Positions 8,481 to 16,993 of a stretch of DNA of 64,000 nucleotides are shown in pieces. The stretch is from NCBI RefSeq assembly GCF_031119625.1, contig NZ_JAVHZV010000010.1, positions 332,475-396,474 of the forward strand, in the 5' to 3' direction. The position numbers were made by a program, and so were the translations under genes. The notes below the pieces were generated by a model. That model saw nothing but the letters and a program-made list of their open reading frames with translations. It had not been told where the DNA came from and searched no databases. The number at the start of each line of letters is the position of its first letter. Position 1 is the first letter of the stretch. This stretch comes from Pseudomonas sp. G34 (GTDB taxonomy: Bacteria; Pseudomonadota; Gammaproteobacteria; Pseudomonadales; Pseudomonadaceae).

Positions 8481-10205
8481 TCAGCTGGCCATACCATGGG
8501 GCGCGAGGGTCAGCGGCGTGACCGGCGCGGGGGACTGCAGGCCGAGGCGCTCGAACATCACCCGGGCGATTTCCCGCTCGCCCATCACCACCAGATCGGC
8601 TTCGTGGTTCTGCAGGTAGTCGACCTCATCGTCGAAATGGGCGCGGGCGATGATGTCCAGGTCAGCATTGGCCTGGCGACCGTGAAGGGCGATCTGCCCG
8701 GCCTCCAGGCTGTTGGGGATGGCGATCATCAGCCAGCGCGCCTGGGCGACATTGGCCAGCTCCAGCACGTGGGCGCTGGCGGCATTGCCGAGTACTACGC
8801 TGAAGCCCTCCTCGCGCAGTTCCTGGGCATGGGCGCGGTTGTCGTCGATGATCACCAGCGCCACGCCTTCGTCACGCAGGCGCCGGCTGATGCGGCTGCC
8901 GACACGGCCATGGCCGATCAGGATCGCATGGCCCACTTCACTGACGGGATGCAGGTCGTTGTCTTCGCTGTTCACCAGGCTGACCTGATCGGCCGGAATG
9001 GTGTTTTCGCGGCGATCCAGCCACGGCTGCAGGCGGTCGATCACCAGAAACAGCAGCGGGTTGCAGAGGATCGACAGGATGGCGCCAGCCAGCACCAGGT
9101 CGCGGGCCGCTTCCGGCACCAGGTTGAGGCCCACGCCCAGGCCGATGAGGATGAACGAGAACTCGCCGATCTGCGCCAGGCTCACCGAAATGGTCAGCGC
9201 CGTACTCAGGGGTTTACGGAAGGCCTGCACGATGAGCATCGCTGCCAGCGACTTGCCGACCACGATGACCAGGAAGGTGCCCAGCACCAGCAGCGGTTGC
9301 TCGAGCAGGATCGCCGGGTTGAACAGCATGCCCACCGAGACGAAGAACAGCACCGCGAAGGCATCGCGCAGTGGCCGCGAATCATCGGCCGCCCGGTGGC
9401 TGTATTCCGACTCGTTGAGGATCATCCCGGCGAAGAATGCACCCAGGGCGAAGGACACCCCGAACAGTTGCGCCGAGCCGTAGGCGATGCCCATGGCGAT
9501 GGCCATCACCGCCAGAGTGAACAGTTCCCGTGAGCCGGTGCCGGCGCTGCGCTCCAGCAGCCAGGGAATGACCCGGCGGCCGACCACGATCATCAGTGCC
9601 ACGAAGGCGCTGACCTTGCCGAAGGTGATCAGCAACTGCATGCCGATGCTGCTGGAACCGTCGCCCTGGGGAATGCCACCGAGCACGCCGGACAATGCCG
9701 GCAGCAGCACCAGCGCCAGGACCATCACCAGATCCTCGACGATCAGCCAGCCGACCGCGATCTTGCCGCGGCGGGTATCGATCAGCTGGCGTTCTTCCAG
9801 GGCGCGTAGCAGTACCACGGTGCTGGCCACCGAGAGCGCCAGGCCGAACACCAGGCCGGCGCCCCAGCCCCAACCCATCGCCCAGGACAGGCCCATGCCC
9901 ATCAGCGTGGCGACGGCGATCTGCACCACGGCGCCGGGAATGGCGATGTGTTTGACCGACATCAGGTCCTTGAGGGAGAAGTGCAGGCCCACGCCGAACA
10001 TCAGCAGGATCACGCCGATCTCGGAAATCTCGACGGACAGCTCTTTATCGGCGACGAACCCGGGGGTGAAGGGGCCGACGATCACCCCAGCCAGCAGGTA
10101 GCCTACCAGTGGCGACAGGCGCAGGCGGTTGGCCAGGCTGCCAAACAGGTAGGCCAGCACGAAGCCGGCAGCGATCGTCGCAATCAGGGGTGTGTGATGC
10201 GGCAT
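8481..10205 (-). CDS. ybaL: CPA2-family K+/H+ antiporter with TrkA-N domain (YbaL-like)
   Basis: A protein of 574 residues. About twelve to thirteen hydrophobic segments form the Na+/H+ exchanger domain (residues 5-385), including FGVGLHFSLKDL and LIVEDLVMVLAL. A cytoplasmic Rossmann TrkA-N domain (about 415-530) contains the GHGRVGSRISRRL dinucleotide-binding loop. There is no TrkA-C domain, as in YbaL/KefB relatives. Predicted to exchange K+ or Na+ for protons at the inner membrane under nucleotide control. The 184-bp upstream region includes an AT-rich palindrome at 10306. Confidence 0.88.
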   Translation of the reverse strand: MPHHTPLIATIAAGFVLAYLFGSLANRLRLSPLVGYLLAGVIVGPFTPGFVADKELSVEISEIGVILLMFGVGLHFSLKDLMSVKHIAIPGAVVQIAVATLMGMGLSWAMGWGWGAGLVFGLALSVASTVVLLRALEERQLIDTRRGKIAVGWLIVEDLVMVLALVLLPALSGVLGGIPQGDGSSSIGMQLLITFGKVSAFVALMIVVGRRVIPWLLERSAGTGSRELFTLAVMAIAMGIAYGSAQLFGVSFALGAFFAGMILNESEYSHRAADDSRPLRDAFAVLFFVSVGMLFNPAILLEQPLLVLGTFLVIVVGKSLAAMLIVQAFRKPLSTALTISVSLAQIGEFSFILIGLGVGLNLVPEAARDLVLAGAILSILCNPLLFLVIDRLQPWLDRRENTIPADQVSLVNSEDNDLHPVSEVGHAILIGHGRVGSRISRRLRDEGVALVIIDDNRAHAQELREEGFSVVLGNAASAHVLELANVAQARWLMIAIPNSLEAGQIALHGRQANADLDIIARAHFDDEVDYLQNHEADLVVMGEREIARVMFERLGLQSPAPVTPLTLAPHGMAS

Positions 10206-10305
10206 GCGGTCTCCTTGGTGAGAGGGCCTGGCATGCCCGCGCGGCAGCGGATACCGAGCAGAACAGCGTAACGGCCAGGGTCGAATTGCTCGACCGTAAA
10301 GACCG

Positions 10306-10324
10306 ATATTTTATATTAAAATAT
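10306..10324. repeat. AT-only palindrome upstream of antiporter gene
   Basis: ATATTTTA-TAT-TAAAATAT, a perfect 8-bp inverted repeat in a local AT island amid GC-rich DNA. It is a candidate promoter or nucleoid-protein site for ybaL; nothing more can be said from sequence. Confidence 0.4.
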
Positions 10325-10389
10325 TACTTATAACTAAAGGGTCTTTATACAGAATGTGTCGACACCGCTTGGGGCAGCTGTAGGCCTCG

Positions 10390-10872
10390 TCATGCCTCGC
10401 CTTTGAGGGCGCGGTAGCGACTTTCCAGCTCCTGACGAATCTCGCGACGCTGACGGCCCTGCTCGAAGCGTCGACGCTCTTCGGAGCTCTCCGGTTGACG
10501 CGGCGGTACTTCGATGGATTTGCCGTTTTCATCGACCGCCACCATGGTGAAGAAGCAGCTGTTGCTGTGGCGCACCGAGCGCTCGCGGATATTCTCGGTG
10601 ATCACCTTGATGCCGACTTCCATGGAGGTGCGCCCGGTATAGTTGACCGAGGCCATGAAGGTCACCAGCTCGCCGACATGCACCGGTTCGCGAAAGGTCA
10701 CCTGGTCGACCGACAGGGTGACCACGTAGCGCCCGGCATAGCGGCTGGCACAGGCATAGGCGACTTCGTCCATGTACTTGAGCAGTGTGCCGCCGTGTAC
10801 ATTGCCGGAAAAGTTGGCCATGTCCGGGGTCATCAGGACGGTCATAGTCAGTTGGGCGTTGCCGGGTTCCAT
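10390..10872 (-). CDS. Acyl-CoA thioesterase (YciA/BACH hotdog family)
   Basis: A protein of 160 residues. Single hotdog domain: TPDMANFSGNVHGGTLLKYMD contains the N-x-x-G-N-x-H-G-G active-site pattern of YciA/BACH thioesterases, with the conserved Asp at the end of the central helix. A charged C-terminal extension (130-160) is common in Pseudomonas members. It hydrolyses acyl-CoA thioesters in the cytoplasm. Transcribed toward ybaL but separated by 184 bp, so probably its own unit. Confidence 0.9.
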   Translation of the reverse strand: MEPGNAQLTMTVLMTPDMANFSGNVHGGTLLKYMDEVAYACASRYAGRYVVTLSVDQVTFREPVHVGELVTFMASVNYTGRTSMEVGIKVITENIRERSVRHSNSCFFTMVAVDENGKSIEVPPRQPESSEERRRFEQGRQRREIRQELESRYRALKGEA

Positions 10873-11023
10873 AAGGTCTCGCTCATCAGGTGGACGGGGT
10901 GCGATTGTCGGCCGTCTGCGCGGCTTTGGCTGGTCGATTGTGCCTATGCAGTCGATTGCTGCAACGTATGTACCGGCATTTCACTCCTAGAGCCATAGTC
11001 TCTCACTCATTCAGGACGATCCC

Positions 11024-11758
11024 ATGACGCGCCCCGTTATTTGCCTAGCTCTATTGCCGCTGCTCGCCGGTATTGCCCAGGCAGCGCCGCAACCCTGCGA
11101 CAGCGTCAGCCTGTGCAACGCCGCCGGCACCGCGGCCTATCAGGCGGGCCGCTACGCCGACGCGGCCGAGGCCTTCGAGCGGCAACTGCGCCGCGCCGAG
11201 CAGGAGCAGGACAGCAGTGCCGCCCGCGAGCTGGCGCTGAACAACCTGGTGGTGACCAGCCTGCGCCTCAAGCAGCCCGGCCAGGCCCGCGCCTGGTTGA
11301 ACCTCGCGCTGGCCGACGGCATGCAGGGCAACGCCACCCGCAATAACCTGCGTTCGGTGGCCGCGGCGGTGGACTACCCGCAACTGGCGGCCAGCATCGA
11401 AGGCCGTTATCTACGTTACGCCGGCGCGGCGGTGTGGAGCAGCCTGGACATCAGCCGTCAGGCCGACGGCAGCTATCGGGTGAACTTCTCGCCGCTGCGC
11501 GCCGGTGGCAAGGTCGAAGAATACGGCCCGGCCGCCATCGGCCAGCTGCAAGGCGCATTGCAGGGCGAAAAGGCCTATTACCAGCTGACGAATACAGGCC
11601 TGCCCAGCGGCTGCTCGGTCGAGCTGCTTCACGAGGGGCTGGATATCCAGGTGCTGGAAGTCATCGATCAGCAGTGCCAGCAATACGGTGGCGCCGGTAT
11701 CAGCGTGGCCGGTGGTTACCTGAAGGTCAGTGCTGAACCGGCGTCGCAGGCGCGCTGA
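11024..11758 (+). CDS. Periplasmic TPR-containing hypothetical protein
   Basis: A protein of 244 residues. Signal peptide MTRPVICLALLPLLAGIAQA, then a helical region (about 25-105) with tetratricopeptide-like spacing (AGTAAYQAGRYADAAEAFE, followed by ALNNLVVTSLRLKQPGQAR). A beta-rich C-terminal domain with two Cys (about 200 and 220) may be a lysozyme-inhibitor-like or binding domain, but no family was recognised. Stand-alone gene. Confidence 0.7.
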   Translation: MTRPVICLALLPLLAGIAQAAPQPCDSVSLCNAAGTAAYQAGRYADAAEAFERQLRRAEQEQDSSAARELALNNLVVTSLRLKQPGQARAWLNLALADGMQGNATRNNLRSVAAAVDYPQLAASIEGRYLRYAGAAVWSSLDISRQADGSYRVNFSPLRAGGKVEEYGPAAIGQLQGALQGEKAYYQLTNTGLPSGCSVELLHEGLDIQVLEVIDQQCQQYGGAGISVAGGYLKVSAEPASQAR

Positions 11759-11999
11759 GCCAGGCCTTGCCGCCGCTCTAGAGCAGGGCGCACGAGGCGA
11801 GCCGCAACGCGCAGGGGGCCTCCGTGGGCGGCAGCCCGTTCGTCGGGCTGTGGGGTCGCGAGAGGCGCGGCCCGAGTGTTAACCTGCGGGCAGTAGGGTC
11901 CGCAACGGGCCAATCCTTCCCCTTCCGCAACCGTCAGCGCGCCCCGAGCCGTCAGCCCGAGCGCGTTCGTGTTGCCCAACGACAAGGAGCAGTCTCGCC

Positions 12000-13763
12000 A
12001 TGCATGCCATCAGCTTCATCCAGGATCTCGCGGTGATCATGCTGGTGGCCGGTGTGGTCACCGTGCTGTTTCACCGCTTCAAGCAGCCGGTGGTGCTGGG
12101 CTACATCCTCGCCGGCTTTCTGATCGGCCCGCACACCCCGCCGTTCGGCCTGATCCACGAAGAAGAAACCATCCGCACCCTGGCCGAACTGGGGGTGATC
12201 TTCCTGATGTTCTGCCTGGGGCTGGAGTTCAGCCTGCGCAAGCTGTTCAACGTCGGTGCCACGGCGTTCATCGCCGCGTTCCTGGAAATCGTCCTGATGA
12301 TCTGGATCGGTTTCGAGATTGGCCGCTACTTCGGCTGGAGCACCATGGATTCGCTGTTCCTCGGTGCCATCCTGGCGATCTCCTCGACCACCATCATCAT
12401 CAAGGCGCTCGGCGACCTGAAGATGAAGAACGAGCGCTTCGCCCAGCTGATCTTTGGCGTGTTGATCGTCGAGGACATCCTCGGTATCGGCATCATCGCG
12501 CTGCTCTCCGGTATTGCCCTGAGCGGTAGCGTGGAAACCGGCGAGGTGTTCGCCACGGTCGGCAAGCTGTCGCTGTTCATGATCGTCGCGCTGGTCATCG
12601 GCATCATCCTGGTGCCGCGCATCCTCGCCTACGTGGCCAGGTTCGAGAGCAACGAGATGCTGCTGGTGGCGGTGCTGGGCATGTGCTTCGGCTTCTGCCT
12701 GCTGGTGGTCAAGCTCGAGTACAGCATGGTGCTGGGCGCCTTCCTGATCGGCGCGATCATGGCCGAATCGCGTCAGTTGGCGCAGATCGAGCGGCTGGTC
12801 GAGCCGGTGCGCGACATGTTCAGTGCGATCTTCTTCGTTGCCATCGGCCTGCTGCTCGACCCCGGCGTGCTGGTCGAATACGCCTGGCCCATCGCGGTGA
12901 TCACCGTGGCGGTGATCGTCGGCAAGGTGTTCTCCTGCAGCCTCGGCGCCTTCATCGCCGGCAACGACGGGCGCACCTCGCTGCGCGTCGGCATGGGGCT
13001 TTCGCAGATCGGCGAATTCTCGTTCATCATCGCCACCCTGGGCATGACCCTGCAGGTGACCAGCGACTTCCTCTACCCGGTGGCGGTGGCCGTGTCGGTG
13101 ATCACCACCCTGACCACGCCGTACCTGATCCGCGCCGCCGACCCGCTGGCGGTGGGCCTGGGCAAGCGCATGCCGCAGGGCGTCGCGCGGGTGTTCTCGC
13201 TGTATGGCGAGTGGCTGCGCAGCATCCAGCCCCAGGGCCAGGGCGCGATCCTGGCGGGCATGATCCGCAAGATCGTGCTGCAGGTGCTGGTCAACCTGGC
13301 CTTCGTGATAGCGATCTTTCTCGGCATCGCGTTCTTCGCGGGGCAGATTGGTGCCTGGCTCAGCGGCTGGATCGAGCAGGAGAACCTGCGCAAGGCACTC
13401 ATCTGGGGCGCCGCGCTGCTGCTGGCACTGCCCTGCCTGATCGCCGCCTACCGCAAGATCAAGGCGCTCTCCATGCTGCTCGCCGAAATGGGCGTGCGCC
13501 AGGAGAAGGCCGGGCGCCATACGGCGCGGGTACGCAAGGTGATCGCCGAAGTGATCCCGCTGCTCTCGCTGGTCGGCATCATGCTGCTGCTCACCGCGCT
13601 GTCGTCGAGCATCCTGCCATCCAACGACATGCTGCTGTTGGTTGGCGTGGTCGCCGCCGGTGTGGTGGCGGTGCTGTGGCGCTGGTTCATCCGCGTGCAC
13701 ACGCGCCTGCAGATCGCCCTGTTCGAGACCCTCGACAAGCCCGAAACCCCGGGGCATCACTGA
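12000..13763 (+). CDS. CPA2-family cation:proton antiporter (KefB-type, no TrkA-N)
   Basis: A protein of 587 residues. The exchanger domain (1-385) carries MFCLGLEFSLRKL and VLIVEDILGIGII, the paired motifs of CPA2 antiporters. Unlike the protein at 8481 it has no Rossmann domain; instead a further set of membrane segments (about 420-570) separated by a short charged loop forms the C-terminus. Inner-membrane cation/proton exchange is expected; ion specificity cannot be read. A strong terminator follows three bases after the stop. Confidence 0.87.
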   Translation: MHAISFIQDLAVIMLVAGVVTVLFHRFKQPVVLGYILAGFLIGPHTPPFGLIHEEETIRTLAELGVIFLMFCLGLEFSLRKLFNVGATAFIAAFLEIVLMIWIGFEIGRYFGWSTMDSLFLGAILAISSTTIIIKALGDLKMKNERFAQLIFGVLIVEDILGIGIIALLSGIALSGSVETGEVFATVGKLSLFMIVALVIGIILVPRILAYVARFESNEMLLVAVLGMCFGFCLLVVKLEYSMVLGAFLIGAIMAESRQLAQIERLVEPVRDMFSAIFFVAIGLLLDPGVLVEYAWPIAVITVAVIVGKVFSCSLGAFIAGNDGRTSLRVGMGLSQIGEFSFIIATLGMTLQVTSDFLYPVAVAVSVITTLTTPYLIRAADPLAVGLGKRMPQGVARVFSLYGEWLRSIQPQGQGAILAGMIRKIVLQVLVNLAFVIAIFLGIAFFAGQIGAWLSGWIEQENLRKALIWGAALLLALPCLIAAYRKIKALSMLLAEMGVRQEKAGRHTARVRKVIAEVIPLLSLVGIMLLLTALSSSILPSNDMLLLVGVVAAGVVAVLWRWFIRVHTRLQIALFETLDKPETPGHH

Positions 13764-13765
13764 AA

Positions 13766-13795
13766 CAACAAGGGCGCCAATAGGCGCCCTTGTTG
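13766..13795 (+). terminator. Terminator after antiporter gene
   Basis: Perfect 13-bp stem (CAACAAGGGCGCC and complement) with an AATA loop. The A-rich and T-rich stem ends make it work in both directions. A CCTGGTGTTGAGCG...ACCCAGG repeat of the type seen at 62183 follows at about 13808. Confidence 0.85.
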
Positions 13796-13864
13796 TATTG
13801 GTCGTAGCCTGGTGTTGAGCGAAGCGATACCCAGGGGCGGCGGCGATTGCCGGAAGCCTGCGGA

Positions 13865-14272
13865 TCACTCCTCCAGCCAGACTTCGCGCACCCAGTGCCA
13901 CACCGAGTCCCAGCTGTCGTCGGTGAGGTCTTCTTCTTCGCCGTCCCAGAGCAGCACGGTGCCGTCCTGTTCGACGCAGTAGTAGTTGCCCTGGTCTTCG
14001 CAGATCGGTACCAGCTCGCGCGGCACGCCGAGCGACCAGGCGACCGAGGCCACTTCCGGCAGATAGGTGTGCGATTGCGGGTCGGTGACGGTGACCGGCT
14101 CCAGGCGGCCGTACACCACGTCGCTGACCTTGAGCAGAAACTCGCGCAGCTCGAACGGCAGGTTGATGAGGATCTGCTCCTCGATCTCCACCAGCAGCTC
14201 TTCTTCGGGCAGCTCCAGCGGCACCGGCACCGGTTCGTTCAATTCACGCAGTTGTTCGATGACTTCTTCCAC
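13865..14272 (-). CDS. SMI1/KNR4-like small acidic protein
   Basis: A protein of 135 residues, very acidic, no signal or membrane segment. LPFELREFLLKVSDVVYG and the GTVLLWDGEEEDLTDDSWDS tail resemble SMI1/KNR4 (SUKH) proteins. Although SUKH members often serve as toxin immunity proteins, this one is isolated from any toxin and has the codon use of the core genome, so it is probably a conserved Pseudomonas housekeeping member of unknown role. Confidence 0.7.
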   Translation of the reverse strand: MEEVIEQLRELNEPVPVPLELPEEELLVEIEEQILINLPFELREFLLKVSDVVYGRLEPVTVTDPQSHTYLPEVASVAWSLGVPRELVPICEDQGNYYCVEQDGTVLLWDGEEEDLTDDSWDSVWHWVREVWLEE

Positions 14273-14500
14273 GGCGGCTCCACCTGGGTTCGACGATTCT
14301 CATCAGATTCTGCAAAGCACGAAGCAGACGGGCGTTCGATAGTCGCCGTCTGCTCTAGTGCTTCTTGATAACGCAGCTTTTTACGCTGAATGGAAAATAG
14401 TCACAAGCGGCGAAAGGCAAAAAGCCATCTCGAGCCTGCGACTGCTGCACATCGCTTTGGGTGCGGCGCCCGACATAGGTTCCAAAAGCCGGACGCGGAA

Positions 14501-14528
14501 AAAAACAAACCCGGGCAAGCCCGGGTTT
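14501..14528 (-). terminator. Terminator of Tim44-domain gene
   Basis: AAACCCGGGC stem with its complement and a very tight loop. On the minus strand it ends in a T-tract (14501-14505), 18 bp past the stop at 14546. Confidence 0.8.
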
Positions 14529-14545
14529 GGTTAACGCGTGTGGGA

Positions 14546-15403
14546 TCAGCCGTTCTGGCGGATACCGGCGACCAGCCAGGGCTGGTTATCGCCAACGGCA
14601 CGCTCCAGGCGCCAGCTTTCGCTGAACACTTCGCCCTGATCGAAGCGCGAGGTCTTCGAGATACCGCTGAAGGTCAGGGTGGCGATGGTCTTGTCGGCGT
14701 GATCATCGACACCGTCCAGCTGCACGTCGAGGTTGTCGATGTAGGTGGACTGGAAGCCATCACCCAGATCGGCGCGCTCGCGCTTGAGGAACTCCAGCAG
14801 CTGCGGGGTCACGAACTCGGCGATCTTGTCCATCTCGTTCGCGTCCCAGTGCTGTTGCAGGCTCAGGAAGTGCTCACGACCGGCGTTGATGAAGTTTTGC
14901 TCGTTGAACCAGGCAGGTGCGTTGATCACCGGCTTGATCGCCGCGGCGCTGCTGCCACCGAAGATCGACGGCTGAGCCGGCTGCGGCTGGCCATGGGCTT
15001 CACGCTGGAAGGGTGCACCACCGGCAGCAGCCACGTTCGGCTGCTGCTTCTGGCGACGGGCGGCCAGGAAGCGGAACAGCAGGAAGGCGATCAGGCCGAA
15101 GATCAGCATGTCCATGATCTGCAGGCCTTCGAAGCCATCACCCATGAACATCGAGGCCAGCAGGCCACCGGCGGCCAGACCGGCCAGCGGGCCGAGCCAG
15201 CGCGACGCACCGCTGGCGGCAGCCGGGGTACGGCCAGGCGCTGCGGCATTGGCGTTGGGTTGGGAAGGTGGCGTGGCCTGGCGAGTCTGGTGGCTCGGCG
15301 CGGCGCCGAAGGATTTGCCGCCGCCCATACGCTTGGCGTCGGCAGTAAAACTGAACGACAGGCCCAGGCAAAGTACCAGGGCGATGCTGAGGAAACGCTG
15401 CAT
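14546..15403 (-). CDS. Tim44-like domain membrane protein
   Basis: A protein of 285 residues. The start is the ATG of MQRFLSIALVL, giving a signal sequence (cleaved near FTADA). A GGGKSFG motif and a Pro/Ala/Gln-rich low-complexity linker (about 30-70) follow, then one or two hydrophobic segments (75-115). The C-terminal Tim44/MRPL45-like NTF2-fold domain (about 150-285) contains FINAGREHFLSLQQHWDANE. This layout is the usual bacterial Tim44-domain protein of Pseudomonas; proposed to act in inner-membrane lipid or protein handling, not experimentally settled. Confidence 0.85.
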   Translation of the reverse strand: MQRFLSIALVLCLGLSFSFTADAKRMGGGKSFGAAPSHQTRQATPPSQPNANAAAPGRTPAAASGASRWLGPLAGLAAGGLLASMFMGDGFEGLQIMDMLIFGLIAFLLFRFLAARRQKQQPNVAAAGGAPFQREAHGQPQPAQPSIFGGSSAAAIKPVINAPAWFNEQNFINAGREHFLSLQQHWDANEMDKIAEFVTPQLLEFLKRERADLGDGFQSTYIDNLDVQLDGVDDHADKTIATLTFSGISKTSRFDQGEVFSESWRLERAVGDNQPWLVAGIRQNG

Positions 15404-15540
15404 TATCGGTTTTCTCTCGGTTATTGAAACACTGACAGGCATCTTGCCCGTGGCAGGTCGGCATGACCAGCAACAGAATGTTTCGAGCTTTTGCCCAGCG
15501 AGGCGGCTTGCGGCGCGCCAGGGCAATGGAGATGGGAGGC

Positions 15541-15566
15541 GAAACGGAACCAACAGGTTCCGTTTC
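15541..15566 (-). terminator. Hairpin downstream of dctP-type gene
   Basis: Perfect 11-bp stem GAAACGGAACC with an AACA loop, 20 bp past the stop at 15587. The T-run on the minus strand lies within the stem, so termination efficiency is uncertain. Confidence 0.6.
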
Positions 15567-15586
15567 AGTGCTCAGCGGCTGCTGCC

Positions 15587-16687
15587 TCAGCGCCAGTTGT
15601 AGAGTTCTTTCTCGGTCACTTCGCCCATCGGCGTGGCTTCATCCTGGAAGGCCTTCATGGATTTCCAGATGCGCCCATTGAGCTCGTTCTGGCCTGCCAG
15701 GTCCTCGAGTACGGCCTGGGACTCACGCTTCATCGCCGCTAGCACCTCGTCGGGGAAGCGCTTGATCGCCACGCCCTGTTCCTTCAACTGGGCCAGGGAC
15801 TTGGCATTGTGGAAGACGTAGTCGTCCATCATGTCCAGGGTCGCGGCGCGGGAGGCTTCGACGACGATGGCCTGCAGGTCCGCCGGCAGGCTGTCGAAGG
15901 CCTTCTGGTTGACCATCGCTTCGACCACCGCCTGAGGCTCCTGCCAGCCCGGGAAGTAGTAGTACTTGGCCGCCTTGTGCAGGCCGAAGGCCAGGTCGTT
16001 GTAAGGGCTGACCCAGTCGGTGGCGTCGATGGCGCGGGTCTGCAGCGCGGTGAAGATCTCGCCACCCGGCAGGTTGACGGTGATGGCACCAAGCTTGGTC
16101 AACACTTCGCCACCGAGGCCCGGCATGCGGATCTTCAGGCCCTTGATGTCGTCCAGCGAGTTGATTTCCTTGTTGTACCAGCCACCCATCTGCATGGTGG
16201 TGTTACCCGCCGACAGCGGCTTCACGCCATAAGGGGCGTAGGTTTCGTCCCACAGGGCCTGACCGCCGCCCTTGCTCAGCCAGGCGTTCATTTCCAGGGT
16301 CGACAGGCCGAATGGCACCGAGGAGAAGAACTGCGCCGCCGGTACCTTGCCCTTCCAGTAGTAGGGCGTGCCGTGGCCCATTTCGGCGGTGCCACGAGAT
16401 ACCGCGTCGAACACTTCCAGGGCCGGAACCAGCTCACCAGCGGCGTAGACCTTGACGGTCAGGCGCCCGGCGCTCATCGCGTTGATGCGCTCGGCCAGGC
16501 GCTCGGCGGCGGTGCCCAGGCCCGGATAGTTCTTCGGCCAGGAGGTGACCATCTTCCAGTGCACGGCCTCCACTTTGGCGGCGGCAGCGGTGCCCCCGTC
16601 GGCAGCGGGTTTGTCTTCCTTGCAGCCGGCCAGGCCGATGGCAGCGCACAGCGCCACAGCGGCGCCGAACAGATTGCGGCGGTTCAT
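15587..16687 (-). CDS. Orphan TRAP-type solute-binding lipoprotein (DctP family)
   Basis: A protein of 366 residues. The start ATG of MNRRNLFG follows a GGGAGAACACC ribosome site. The lipobox LAGC puts the acylated Cys near residue 22, so the binding protein is membrane tethered. The DctP fold begins at VHWKMVTSWPKNYPG, resembling the TakP-type (2-oxoacid-binding) branch, and has KGLKIRMPGLGGEVLTKLGA with the arginine that binds the substrate carboxylate. No DctQ or DctM genes are adjacent, so it must pair with a distant permease or act as a sensor. Flanked by hairpins on one side and a repeat-rich spacer on the other. Confidence 0.85.
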   Translation of the reverse strand: MNRRNLFGAAVALCAAIGLAGCKEDKPAADGGTAAAAKVEAVHWKMVTSWPKNYPGLGTAAERLAERINAMSAGRLTVKVYAAGELVPALEVFDAVSRGTAEMGHGTPYYWKGKVPAAQFFSSVPFGLSTLEMNAWLSKGGGQALWDETYAPYGVKPLSAGNTTMQMGGWYNKEINSLDDIKGLKIRMPGLGGEVLTKLGAITVNLPGGEIFTALQTRAIDATDWVSPYNDLAFGLHKAAKYYYFPGWQEPQAVVEAMVNQKAFDSLPADLQAIVVEASRAATLDMMDDYVFHNAKSLAQLKEQGVAIKRFPDEVLAAMKRESQAVLEDLAGQNELNGRIWKSMKAFQDEATPMGEVTEKELYNWR

Positions 16688-16855
16688 GGTGTTCTCCCTT
16701 GCAGTGTCGAGCAGCGTGCCCTGATTGCTTTTGTTATTGGCAGCCATCCGTTATGGCGGCTGCCAAGCTTGTTAATCGTTGAGCTGACTTAGAGCGTGTT
16801 CACGATCTTTATGTCGGGCTTTATTCATTTTGACGGCAATGCGGCGGTAGCGGAT

Positions 16856-16931
16856 GTAGGGTGGATGACGCTCTTTTCATCCACCGTCGCGGTTGCAGAG
16901 TGGTGGACGGATGAAGCGTCGTCCACCCTAC
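16856..16931. repeat. Intergenic palindromic repeat, TAGGGTGGA type (second copy)
   Basis: GTAGGGTGGATGACG at the left and CGTCGTCCACCCTAC at the right enclose GTGGACGGATGAAGCG, the same design as 6203-6293. It fills the centre of the 16688-16993 intergenic region, which otherwise holds the dctP ribosome site and no recognisable gene. Confidence 0.7.
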
Positions 16932-16993
16932 GAAGGGCTGCTTGCGCCTTGCAGTTGCCCGCACGCATGCCCAGAAAGATCGTCAACAGCTTC

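Noticed and set aside
11952..13901. Long minus-strand open frame (about 650 codons)
   Set aside because: It lies antisense to the cation antiporter gene; the product is His/Gln/Asp-rich low-complexity sequence typical of the reverse strand of GC-rich genes, and it has no family features.
13865..14272. SMI1/KNR4-like protein considered as part of a toxin-immunity locus
   Set aside because: No toxin gene lies nearby, and base composition matches the core genome, so a housekeeping role is more likely.
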